NCBI GenBank assembly: GCA_044338255.1
Contig: JBIILZ010000114.1
Coordinates: forward strand, 1-11,368
From: CAIUVD01 sp044338255
Lineage (GTDB): Bacteria; Planctomycetota; UBA11346
Reading direction: 5' to 3'
Length of the DNA stretch: 11,368 nucleotides
Both the position numbers and the translations under genes were made by a program. Shown here in pieces: positions 1 through 7,709 of the stretch (position 1 is its first letter; every line of letters starts with the position of its first letter). The notes below the pieces were generated by a model. The model did no database searches, was not told the origin of the DNA, and was given only the letters and a program-made list of their open reading frames with translations.

Positions 1-284
1 CGCTCAAAGAAAACCGTGCTCTGCCCATCGACCAACAAGGCCGATGGCTGGCATCGGCTCTTCGAGGGTGGTTGAACTACCATGCCGTCCCAGGAAACAG
101 TCAGGCCATCCACAAATTCAAAGATCGGATAATCGACGCATGGCGACGGGCACTCAGCCGCCGCAGCCAGAAAGCTCGCAAGGGCTCCACCTGGATTATC
201 ATGCGCCGACTTGCCGATCGATATCTACCCCAGGTCAAAATTCTGCACCCCTATCCCAACGAGCGGCTATGCGTCATCACCTGA
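1..284 (+). CDS. ltrA: Group II intron reverse transcriptase/maturase, C-terminal fragment
   Basis: This is the carboxyl end of an LtrA-type protein, which reverse-transcribes the intron RNA and helps it splice. The frame is open from base 3, and the stop is TGA at 282-284. About 93 residues are visible. They carry the maturase (domain X) signature of a group II protein: a segment like LRGWLNYHAVPGNS, then WRRALSRRSQKAR, and close to the end ILHPYPNERL, a hallmark tail of these proteins. The catalytic YADD reverse transcriptase motif would lie upstream, outside the window, so activity cannot be judged. The stop sits only 5 nt before domain V, as expected for an intron ORF. It is truncated only by the window edge; no frameshift is seen in this part. 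Confidence 0.85.
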   Translation, partial: LKENRALPIDQQGRWLASALRGWLNYHAVPGNSQAIHKFKDRIIDAWRRALSRRSQKARKGSTWIIMRRLADRYLPQVKILHPYPNERLCVIT

Positions 285-289
285 TGGAA

Positions 290-322
290 GAGCCGTATGC
301 GGTAATCCCGCCCGTACGGATC
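290..322 (+). ncRNA. Group II intron domain V (catalytic hairpin)
   Basis: The 33 nt fold as a lower 9-bp stem beginning GAGCCGTAT, a two-base bulge (312-313) on the 3' side, a four-pair upper stem GCGG/CCGC and a short TAATC loop. The AGC triad at 291-293 and the two-base bulge are the conserved catalytic elements of domain V. The one lower-stem mismatch is G292 opposite A320. Position right after the maturase stop supports the call. Confidence 0.75.
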
Positions 323-327
323 TGTGC

Positions 328-359
328 CGGGTATCCGATGATTTCAGCGGTAAATACCG
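328..359 (+). ncRNA. Group II intron domain VI with branch-point adenosine
   Basis: GGTAT (330-334) pairs with ATACC (354-358), and CCG (335-337) pairs with CGG (348-350). This leaves TAA (351-353) bulged on the 3' side. A bulged A 7-8 nt before the 3' splice site is the lariat branch point; A353 or A352 fits an intron end at about 361. The assignment rests on hand folding. Confidence 0.65.
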
Positions 360-361
360 AT

Positions 362-564
362 GGAATTTAGGAAATCTACGGCGACCCACCTTGAAGGTGG
401 TGTGTCCCCTTTATTGGCCCCGCTAGTCTTTAAGTAAAAAGCTAACAATTGGAACAGTTGTAATGTTTGGTTTGGCTATACGTTAAGCATCTATGCCAAA
501 TATCTCGACTCGCTTGACATGGGTCGCTCAAGCGTGGTTTCGGGTCATCAGCCGTGGTCTCTCC
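362..564 (+). other. Intergenic gap between intron and Rhs gene
   Basis: There is no convincing gene here. Two small hairpins are visible: CCACC-TTGAA-GGTGG at 386-400, and ACAATTG-GAA-CAGTTGT at about 445-461. Neither is followed by a clear T-run, so I do not call terminators. I find no well-spaced -35/-10 pair and no strong Shine-Dalgarno sequence before either candidate Rhs start (493 or 565). Confidence 0.5.
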
Positions 565-3500
565 ATGAAAAGGCTGAACTTTATTCCAGCCCTGATCCGG
601 CCGCTGATATTCATTTGCTCGATGGCGGTAGCGCCAACCGTGCTTGCTACAGAACACCCCCTTGCGGGGATTGAATCCTGTATGCGTGAAATGTCGGCGC
701 GCTTCAAGGCGCTTGCAGGGGGGATTGAACCTGGTGCAGGCATATGGACATCCTGTCCCTACATCTATCCGCCGGATGGGTTCTATGCCCAAACGACGGA
801 TCCTTCGAGCCAAAATTATATCGCCAATCAAACTTTGAGTCGTTTCCAAGCGCTCTCTACGAGCTATCTGATAAAAAAGCCGGAAGATGGCGACAGTTCA
901 TTTGCATTTTTTGATTTGAATGGTGCACTTCCCGCAGGTTTCAGTCAGACCGCCCATACACCGCAAGAAATCATATCTGCGATCAAGAATGGTCTCAAGC
1001 TTCTCAATTACGTACAGGGACAGGTCGTTTTTTATCAAGGTCGTTACAGTCGTTCAGAGGACCATAGAGCTCAAATCGGAGGTGTTGATGTGATGGCGGC
1101 TACTCCTCCTGCTCTCGGGACAGGTATACGAAATTACATCCAGAATGATAAAATCATAGCTGATGGGCATTCCTTGGTAACCCTTGATAATCAATCTGAT
1201 GCGTGGATTGCGACGAATCAACTATATGCCGTTATGAGTCGATCAGGCTCCAATTATTTGACAAGCATTCACTATTTGGAAGGAAATCCCGATGGTGGTC
1301 CAAACGAAGTATTTAAGCAATATGGCCAAAGTCATGTGGTATTCACAGCCGCCCAGAGCCGTTTCATATGGAATGGTGCTCGATTTGGAGGGTCAAATGC
1401 GCAGTTATTTGCGAAGCTAACAAATGATAATGGTCCAATCCCATTGCCGATTCCCGCGGATGGACGGTATCATGCTTTGGCCGAGCTGACCTCGGGAACT
1501 CCATCTGATTGGTTCGGAGGTAAGGATGGCCTGAACATTCCAAGGCTAGGTTCGGGGGGTTGGACCTTGAACCCATTTGCACTATTTTTTAAGCAGACAA
1601 TCAAGATTCCCAACCCACCTTGCGATCCCTGCTCATGTTATGTCCCTACCTCCAAACCAAAGAATGATATTCCAACCGCCCCGATTCAGGGACTGTCGAC
1701 CAAAGGGCTTTCGTCTGCACGGAATGACAACCTGGCCTTCGTACACGCGGTCGCGGATTATCGGCTGGCAGGGGGTTCGAATCCCGGTTGCGCTCCCTGT
1801 GGCAGTGGCTTGGCAAGCCAGTCGGGACTCCCGCGTCTGAGCATTGAGCGTGTCTTCGCGCCGCTATCCAATGCCAGCGGTTCCTTTGGTTGGAATACCT
1901 ACCTGGGCACGGATCTGCGCTTGGCGGTGACTACGAGCTCGGTGATCATGACGGATCCCTCGAGTAGCAGCTATGACGTGGTCTTCCCTCGCGACGGCGC
2001 CGGTCAGCCGATGATCTCAAGCACGCATCTGGCTAAATCGGTCCGCGCCATCAATCCCGTGGGTACGCTGGAATCGCTCGATACGGCGGTCGCCGTGGAA
2101 ATTTACGGTTGGAACGATCAGATCCTGCGCTTCGAGCTGAGTCCGGCAATCAACGGTCAGCGCTATGGTCGCTTAACGAAAACGGTCGATGGAAGCGGGA
2201 ATGCATCGATCTTCGCCTATCGGTATGTCGCCGTTGACTTGGTCGGTGATCCGACCGGAACCGGAAAATGGTGGGCATTATCCTCCATTACGGGACCTGC
2301 TGGAGACGTGGCAACGATTACGACCAGCGGGATTCCGATCAGCGGCGGATATCCGATTACCAAGATTGCTCTCCCTGATGGTACCGCCTTGTCTTATGCT
2401 TACGGCGCATTGGGCATTATCGACGGCGTCACCGTCATCGGTTTAAACGATGTGACGCATCCAGATGGTACGCACACGACGATCGTCGGGGCGGTCAATG
2501 CCGGTGGAGATCTCGACCTTGCCATCACCGACCCGGCGGAATCTGACGCTGCACATCAGCAGAAGACGGTAACGCTCAGTAAGCCAACCTGGGTCGACCC
2601 CCTGACTGGCATTCGGACTCCCTGGGCCGTGCGCGCCGTACGCAACCGTGCTGGCGAGTTGGTCTATGCCAACCAACGCATCGCCGCTGCAAATGAATTG
2701 TGGACAGTTATTTGGGATCATGGAATTATTTATCGACTGGTCAGCGATTTGAACGGAAGTCTCTTGCACACCGACCAAACGACTGCGTCGTTCATCTGGA
2801 CTACCGACCCGACGACGTGGTCTTGGCAAGCGCGCGCCAATTACAATATCTCCTTTTACGGTCGTCTCGATCAATCAACGGATATCCTGGGACGTACCCA
2901 CAAATGGGAAAATTCCATGAATACGGGGTTGGTCATCGGCACCACCGACGCCGCCAACATCTCATCCAGTCTCATTCGCGACGCCGCCGGCCACATCCTC
3001 AGCGAGACCGACCGCCTCAACCGCACGAGGACCTATACCCGTGATGCCGCCGGCAATGCCCTGACCACCACGCGGGCTTTCGGTACTCCGCAGCAGACCC
3101 AGGAATCAGCGACCTACGACGCTCGCGGCCTGCTCTTGTCGCGTACCGATGCCCTCGGGCGTACGACGAATTATACTTACAGCGCCACCGGCCAGTTGCT
3201 GACCGAGACCCAGCCGCCGGATGTGTTGAACGGTACGCGCGGCGTAACCACGCGGGCCTATGACGCGGTCGGACACCTGACCTCGATCACCGATCCCATT
3301 GGGCGAATTACCTCGTTTCTGTACGATGCGCGCAACCGTCTGACAAAGACGACCTATGCTGATGCCACGTATGAACTGCTTACCTATGGTACGGCCGCCA
3401 ATGCCGGTCGGGTGATCGCGCGCCGCGATCGCAACGGCACCGTCACCACCTTCGGCTATGACGCCGCCGGGCGTAAGAATCTCACCGCCCAGGTCCTGAC

Positions 3501-6500
3501 TAAAGCCGACGGCACCACCGAGACGGTTGCGGAATCGTGTACCTATGTGCCGGGCACCGAACTCGAGGCGTCGGTCACCCGGCGTGGCGAGACCACCGTG
3601 TATGGCTACGACTTCCGCAATCGGCGCATCAGCCAGAGCGTGTATGTCAACAAGACCACGGTGCGCACGACCACGCGGACCTATGATGCGGCTGATCGTC
3701 GCATCACCGAAACCGACCCCGATGGGCGGACGACCTACATCGTCTATGACCTGCTCGATCGCGTCATCCGCACGGTGCGCGAGGCGGTTGCCGGGGCGGT
3801 GACTGCTCCGGCCAGCGTGGCGACTCTGGCGCGCGATCTTTCGGCCAATGCTGGCTACGTGATCGAGGACACCGCCTATGATGCCGAAGGCCAAGTGATC
3901 GCGACCACGGATGGGCGCGGCAATGTCACGACCATGGCCTATGACGCCCTGGGTCGGCTGACCTCGCGCACCGAGGCTGCCGGTTCGCCGATCGCGGCGA
4001 CCACCACCTATACCTATGACGCGGCCGGCAATCAGACGGCGGTCGATGCGCCGCTCAGCGCCTCGACCAAGGTGCGCACGCTGATGACCTACACCGGGCG
4101 CAACCTCCTCGCGACCCGTACCGAGGCCGCCGGTCTGGCCGAGGTCGGGACCACCAGCTTCACCTATTTCGCCGATGGCAAGGTGGCCACGACCACCGAT
4201 CCGCTGAATCGCGTCACCAGCAACACCTATTCCCCGTGCTGTGCGCGCCTGACCCAGGTCCAGGATGCGCTCGGGTTCCTCACCTCGTTTACCTATGACG
4301 GGGTCGGCAATCTGCTGACCACCACCGATCCCAATGGCAACATCGTGAGTACGACCTACGACGGCGCCCGCCGGCCGCTGAAGCGCACCGATGCCCTGGG
4401 CAAGGTGTGGACGTACACCTATGACGATTGCCTCGTTGATGGAGTGGGTCTGGATGCGGCTGGTGCGTATGGTCCGCTGCTTGCCGACCTGGGTTTTGGT
4501 TTTGATGCGGTGAGCGGATTGGGCGCCGATGGCTCGGCGGTAGCGGTCAAAGATCCCAACGGCAATCAGGTGGTCACCGTCTATGACGGCGCCGGGCGCA
4601 CGGTGCGGACCTTCGACGCGCTGAACAAGGCGACGACCATCGCCTATGACCTGCCGGTGATCGATACCGTGGGTGCCGTCAGTGTCGCGCTCACGGCGGT
4701 TCGCAGCACGGATGCCCTGAATGCCCAGACGCAGCAATGGAGCGACGGTCTCGGCCGCGTGCGGGTGACCGTCGATGCCCTGGGTAAACGGACTCGCGCG
4801 GCCTATGACGCCGCCGGCAACCGCGTCTCATTTACCGATGCCGACAATGTCGGTCACACCTGCAGCTTTGATCAGCGCAATCGTCAGGCGACGTGCAGCA
4901 ACGTCGGCAGCGGAGCCGTGAGCTATGGCTATGATTATCAGAATCGGGTCACCACCGTCGTCGATGCCCTGAGTAAGACCGAGTCGACCACTTACGATGC
5001 TCGCGGTCGCAAGACCTGGCTTACCGATCGCATCGGCGCGATCACCAAGTTCACCTATGACCAGGTCGGCAATCTGCTGACCATCACCGATGCCGAAAAC
5101 GGTGTGACCGCGTACATCTATGATGCACGCAATCTGCTGCTGACGGAGACCTTCCCCGGAGCCACCGGCGGCACGCGGGTGTACACCTATGATGCCGGTC
5201 GACGTTTGAGCACGCGCAGGGATCAGACCAACGCGCTCACCAGCTATGTCTACGACAAGGCCGGACACCTCACCTCGCGGACCTATCCCGACGCCAAGAA
5301 TGACGGCTTCACCTATGATTCGGGTGGTCGGCTCACGGCGGCGACCTCGGCGCGCTACGGCACCACGGTCAATCGCACCTATGACAAGGCCAACCGCGTG
5401 CTCAGCGAGAAGCTGACTCTGGGTGGCGAATCGTGGACGGTGAGCGGCAGCTATGACGTCGTCGGCCAGCTCACCAAGTTGACCCTGCCCGACGGCACCA
5501 CCGAAGATCGGGCCTATTCGCTGCGTCGCGAATTGACCACCGCCAAACTCGCGGGCACGGTGGTCGCGTCGCGTACGGCGACCGATGGCGGACGGCTGAA
5601 CACCACGACCTACGGCAACAACCGTATCGAGACGCGGGCTTATAACGCGGCCGACGGTCTGGTGAGCAGCATCACGACTCCCGGGGTCACGTCCTTTGGC
5701 TACACCTATGACGCGCTCAAGCGCAAGACGGCGGAGATCGATCTGATCACGCCCTCGAACACCCAGCGCTTCACCTATGATAACGCCAGCCGCCTGACGC
5801 AGTGGGATCGCATCACCGGCACCGCCGGCCCGGTCGAGACCGCGCAGAGCTGGACGCTGAGCAAGGTCGGCGACTGGAGTTCGACCACTCGCGATGGCGT
5901 GGCCGAGACCCGCACGCACACCCCGGTGCATGAGATCGCGACCATCAATGGCACGGCTTTGACCTATGACACCAAGGGCAATCTCACCCGCGACCAGCAG
6001 GGTCAGTTGTTCGCCTGGGATGTCGAGAATCGACTCGCCAGCGCCACCGCCCTGGTGCAGCAGCCGGGCGACACCGCCGCCAGTTATGTCTACGACGCGC
6101 TCGGCCGGCGGGTGCGCAAGGTGGTTGGTCAGATCGAGACCACCTTCGTTTCGTGGGGCGCGCAAGAACTCTATCAGCTGAAGCGCAATCCGAGCGCGAT
6201 CGCCGCCGATCAGCCGCCGACGACGGCGAGCAATGGCAGCGCCACGCCGGTGACGCTCGGCTCGACCTACCCTTCGGGCGCGCTGCTCGCTGATGCCGCC
6301 GCCACGCGTATCAACTTCCAGACCTCAGCCGCCGTCACCCCTACGGGTTGGCTGGCTGATAGCGGCGCGTTGTATGGTGTGCGTACCGGCGGAAAGACCT
6401 ATGGCTGGGTCGGCGCGGCTCTCAACCAGACGGTGAATCGCGACTGGTTGGGCTGGCCGCTCTATGACACCTACAATCAACCATGGACGAGCTGGGCCAC

Positions 6501-7707
6501 GGCCGGCTCGGCGCGCGCGACCTGGGAGATCGCCCTGCCCAACGGCACCTACCCGGTGGTGATCGTCTGCGGCGACGCGCACAGCATCCAGCAGCGCAAT
6601 GATCTGCTCGTTGAAGGCGCCACCTGGCTCGATCCGAATCCCTGGAATGGTGTTGCCGCGAATCCGACGACGGGGCAGTTGGGGAACTTCGTCACGCTCT
6701 CGGGGACAGTGACGGTGGCGGATGGTAATCTGAGCTTAACCGCCGCGACCACAGCCAAGGCGCCGAAGATCTGCTTCATCGAAATCGGCAAAGTTGGGAC
6801 GAACTTCGACGCGAATTTTGCAGCCCGCGCGGCAACGGCGATCGCACAAGTGAAGGCCCGCACCGCCACCGGCCGGCCGGATGCGGTGAAGCCGATCGTT
6901 ACCGTGAATGTGTTTGGGACGTATGTGGATGAGTTGCTGGCGTATCGGGTGCAGAGTTCGGTTGGGGCGTATGCGACGAAGGTGTCGTATTTTGTGCATG
7001 CCAATCATTTGTATTCGGTGGCGGCGGTGACGAATGTGGGTGGCGGGGTGGTGGAGAGGTATTCTTATAGTGCGTATGGGGTGCAGGCGGTGAAGAATGC
7101 GGCTAATGTAGTCATATTGAAGTCTGCGGTTGGCGGGGAACGTGGATTTACCGGATACAAATTGGATGGAGAGACCGGACTCTATTACGCCAGGGCTAGA
7201 ATGTATTCGGCGAAATTGGGAAGATTTGTGGGGCGTGATCCTTGGCAGAAGCGGCCAATAGAGAGACACGGTGAATCTAATAGGTTTGGATGGCCAATCT
7301 ATTTTGGACCAACTGGAGGGGATGGCTATCAAGACGGGGGATCAATGTATGGGGCATATTTTGCTCCCAATAATGTTGATCCTTCGGGACAAATAGTCCC
7401 TTTGATATTATTGGGCTGGCAAGTGTGGTCGTTTGGAAATGCAGGCTCTAACGTTATTTTAGCCTGCATTTCCTGTAGTGCCTGTAGTGAATGCACCTCC
7501 CGTCATAATCAAATTTTGCAGATGGGCGCAGACAAGCTTGGAAATAACGAAGAGGCTTTTGGCAAATGGTGGGCGGCAAATCAGGGGTTAGATTCTGAGT
7601 GTGCAAAGCTATGTACGACATGTGGGTATTCGGGCGTAAAAGTTTTTGCATGGTCAATCGGTGGAATTGCAGGAAAATACCTAATCACCACTCAACTTCT
7701 CAAATAA
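565..7707 (+). CDS. Secreted Rhs/YD-repeat polymorphic toxin with malectin-like insert
   Basis: This is a giant Rhs-family protein of ~2380 residues. The family forms a hollow β-cocoon of YD repeats that encloses a C-terminal toxin used between competing bacteria. Layout: signal peptide 1-28 (MKR start, hydrophobic core, VLA before the cut); a unique region to ~350; Cys pairs at 353/356/358 and 409/412; a β-rich region to ~800; about 35 YD repeats (806-1855, e.g. YDAAGNRVSF); a malectin-like domain (~1914-2075); the Rhs core with GLYYARARMYSAKLGRF and RDP at 2224-2226; DPSG at 2272-2275; then a 105-residue variable tip. The start at 565 is preferred over 493 because only it puts the signal peptide at the N-terminus; neither has a good ribosome site. 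No PAAR or lipobox motif is seen, so a type VI route is not supported. The 5' ~1.1 kb and the 3' ~0.6 kb are poorer in G+C than the core, a mosaic. The two-TM gene follows after 2 nt. Confidence 0.9.
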   Translation: MKRLNFIPALIRPLIFICSMAVAPTVLATEHPLAGIESCMREMSARFKALAGGIEPGAGIWTSCPYIYPPDGFYAQTTDPSSQNYIANQTLSRFQALSTSYLIKKPEDGDSSFAFFDLNGALPAGFSQTAHTPQEIISAIKNGLKLLNYVQGQVVFYQGRYSRSEDHRAQIGGVDVMAATPPALGTGIRNYIQNDKIIADGHSLVTLDNQSDAWIATNQLYAVMSRSGSNYLTSIHYLEGNPDGGPNEVFKQYGQSHVVFTAAQSRFIWNGARFGGSNAQLFAKLTNDNGPIPLPIPADGRYHALAELTSGTPSDWFGGKDGLNIPRLGSGGWTLNPFALFFKQTIKIPNPPCDPCSCYVPTSKPKNDIPTAPIQGLSTKGLSSARNDNLAFVHAVADYRLAGGSNPGCAPCGSGLASQSGLPRLSIERVFAPLSNASGSFGWNTYLGTDLRLAVTTSSVIMTDPSSSSYDVVFPRDGAGQPMISSTHLAKSVRAINPVGTLESLDTAVAVEIYGWNDQILRFELSPAINGQRYGRLTKTVDGSGNASIFAYRYVAVDLVGDPTGTGKWWALSSITGPAGDVATITTSGIPISGGYPITKIALPDGTALSYAYGALGIIDGVTVIGLNDVTHPDGTHTTIVGAVNAGGDLDLAITDPAESDAAHQQKTVTLSKPTWVDPLTGIRTPWAVRAVRNRAGELVYANQRIAAANELWTVIWDHGIIYRLVSDLNGSLLHTDQTTASFIWTTDPTTWSWQARANYNISFYGRLDQSTDILGRTHKWENSMNTGLVIGTTDAANISSSLIRDAAGHILSETDRLNRTRTYTRDAAGNALTTTRAFGTPQQTQESATYDARGLLLSRTDALGRTTNYTYSATGQLLTETQPPDVLNGTRGVTTRAYDAVGHLTSITDPIGRITSFLYDARNRLTKTTYADATYELLTYGTAANAGRVIARRDRNGTVTTFGYDAAGRKNLTAQVLTKADGTTETVAESCTYVPGTELEASVTRRGETTVYGYDFRNRRISQSVYVNKTTVRTTTRTYDAADRRITETDPDGRTTYIVYDLLDRVIRTVREAVAGAVTAPASVATLARDLSANAGYVIEDTAYDAEGQVIATTDGRGNVTTMAYDALGRLTSRTEAAGSPIAATTTYTYDAAGNQTAVDAPLSASTKVRTLMTYTGRNLLATRTEAAGLAEVGTTSFTYFADGKVATTTDPLNRVTSNTYSPCCARLTQVQDALGFLTSFTYDGVGNLLTTTDPNGNIVSTTYDGARRPLKRTDALGKVWTYTYDDCLVDGVGLDAAGAYGPLLADLGFGFDAVSGLGADGSAVAVKDPNGNQVVTVYDGAGRTVRTFDALNKATTIAYDLPVIDTVGAVSVALTAVRSTDALNAQTQQWSDGLGRVRVTVDALGKRTRAAYDAAGNRVSFTDADNVGHTCSFDQRNRQATCSNVGSGAVSYGYDYQNRVTTVVDALSKTESTTYDARGRKTWLTDRIGAITKFTYDQVGNLLTITDAENGVTAYIYDARNLLLTETFPGATGGTRVYTYDAGRRLSTRRDQTNALTSYVYDKAGHLTSRTYPDAKNDGFTYDSGGRLTAATSARYGTTVNRTYDKANRVLSEKLTLGGESWTVSGSYDVVGQLTKLTLPDGTTEDRAYSLRRELTTAKLAGTVVASRTATDGGRLNTTTYGNNRIETRAYNAADGLVSSITTPGVTSFGYTYDALKRKTAEIDLITPSNTQRFTYDNASRLTQWDRITGTAGPVETAQSWTLSKVGDWSSTTRDGVAETRTHTPVHEIATINGTALTYDTKGNLTRDQQGQLFAWDVENRLASATALVQQPGDTAASYVYDALGRRVRKVVGQIETTFVSWGAQELYQLKRNPSAIAADQPPTTASNGSATPVTLGSTYPSGALLADAAATRINFQTSAAVTPTGWLADSGALYGVRTGGKTYGWVGAALNQTVNRDWLGWPLYDTYNQPWTSWATAGSARATWEIALPNGTYPVVIVCGDAHSIQQRNDLLVEGATWLDPNPWNGVAANPTTGQLGNFVTLSGTVTVADGNLSLTAATTAKAPKICFIEIGKVGTNFDANFAARAATAIAQVKARTATGRPDAVKPIVTVNVFGTYVDELLAYRVQSSVGAYATKVSYFVHANHLYSVAAVTNVGGGVVERYSYSAYGVQAVKNAANVVILKSAVGGERGFTGYKLDGETGLYYARARMYSAKLGRFVGRDPWQKRPIERHGESNRFGWPIYFGPTGGDGYQDGGSMYGAYFAPNNVDPSGQIVPLILLGWQVWSFGNAGSNVILACISCSACSECTSRHNQILQMGADKLGNNEEAFGKWWAANQGLDSECAKLCTTCGYSGVKVFAWSIGGIAGKYLITTQLLK
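2980..6129 (+). repeat. YD-repeat array within the Rhs gene
   Basis: About 35 divergent repeats of the type YDxxGxL/R…TDxxG…T are counted by eye, spaced roughly 20-40 codons apart. Examples are YDALGRLTSR, YDGVGNLLTT and YDARGRKTWL. The motif acctatgac recurs many times at the DNA level. One unit reads YSPCCARL (near 4230-4250), carrying a Cys pair unlike the others. In known Rhs structures these repeats form the spiral β-sheet shell around the toxin. Confidence 0.9.
4291..5091 (+). repeat. Near-identical direct repeat pair (4291-4329 and 5053-5091)
   Basis: Two 39-nt stretches inside the YD array match at 36 positions. Both encode TYDxVGNLLTxTD. They stand out against the usual divergence of YD units in this gene and suggest a recent duplication or gene conversion between modules. 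Confidence 0.7.
6304..6789 (+). other. Malectin-like carbohydrate-binding domain inserted in Rhs protein
   Basis: Residues ~1914-2075 read like a malectin/jelly-roll domain: RINFQ at the start, GWLADSGALYG, KTYGW, a Trp/Asp-rich stretch, TWEIALPNGTYPV, VCGDAH, LLVEG, then VTVADGNLSLT and ICFIEIG at the end. This order is known from malectin-like domains of bacterial surface and secreted proteins. It splits the usual Rhs junction, lying between the last YD unit (YDALGRRVRK…TTFVSWGAQELYQL) and the core (DELLAY…YFVHANHLYSV). A role in sugar or surface binding is inferred from the family only. Confidence 0.65.
7390..7704 (+). other. Variable C-terminal tip of Rhs protein (putative toxin domain)
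   Basis: This is the 105-residue tail after DPSG, the place where Rhs proteins carry exchangeable toxins. It has a hydrophobic opening (VPLILLGWQVWSF…NVILACI), a CxxCxxCxxC cluster (Cys 2301, 2304, 2307, 2310), a charged middle, a second cluster Cx3Cx2C (2346, 2350, 2353) and a hydrophobic end (VKVFAWSIGGIAGKYLITTQLL). I recognise no nuclease, deaminase, ADP-ribosyltransferase or peptidase motif. The two hydrophobic ends and the two-TM neighbour suggest action on a membrane; this is inference. It is A+T-richer than the core. Confidence 0.6.
7435..7473 (+). repeat. Perfect 13-bp inverted repeat inside the toxin tip
   Basis: GGAAATGCAGGCT (7435-7447) is exactly complementary to AGCCTGCATTTCC (7461-7473), with a 13-nt loop between them that contains the small palindrome TAACGTTA. 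It lies within the coding sequence of the tip. There is no T-run after it, so it is not a plain intrinsic terminator. Confidence 0.8.
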
Positions 7708-7709
7708 CC

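Larger units (their letters stand above)
1..361 (+). mobile_element. Group II intron, 3' portion (ORF end, domains V and VI)
   Basis: The left edge of the window lies inside the intron-encoded protein. Its stop is followed within a few bases by a domain V hairpin, then a domain VI hairpin with bulged adenosines. This order (ORF in domain IV, then V, then VI) is that of bacterial retroelement introns. The 3' splice site is inferred at about base 361, because the intron would end in the usual AY (…CCGAT) 8 nt after a bulged A at 353. The 5' part, including domains I-III and the 5' exon, is outside the window. The class was not assigned. Confidence 0.8.

Noticed and set aside
40..58. Inverted repeat GCCGATG/CATCGGC
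   Set aside because: Seven base pairs inside the maturase coding sequence, not in an expected intron structure; likely chance.
386..400. Hairpin CCACC-TTGAA-GGTGG as a terminator
   Set aside because: Only five base pairs and no T-run follow it.
493..564. Upstream start of the Rhs gene at 493
   Set aside because: It would add 24 residues before the signal peptide, with no ribosome site; the start at 565 gives a proper N-terminal signal sequence. It is not excluded.
3106..4737. Long open frame on the minus strand (543 codons)
   Set aside because: It is opposite the YD repeats. GC-rich, repetitive coding DNA lacks stops in the complementary frame; the peptide is Arg/Gly/Ile-rich with no recognisable domain.
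2980..6129. Regular repeats as a possible CRISPR array or tandem DNA repeat
   Set aside because: They are protein-level YD repeats in one open frame with divergent DNA and variable spacing.
4828..6165. Second long minus-strand open frame (445 codons)
   Set aside because: Same cause as above: a mirror of the YD array, with no ribosome site or family resemblance.
7600..7623. CxxxCxxC in the Rhs tip as a radical-SAM signature
   Set aside because: Radical-SAM enzymes need a ~200-residue TIM-barrel domain; the tip is only 105 residues, with hydrophobic ends.
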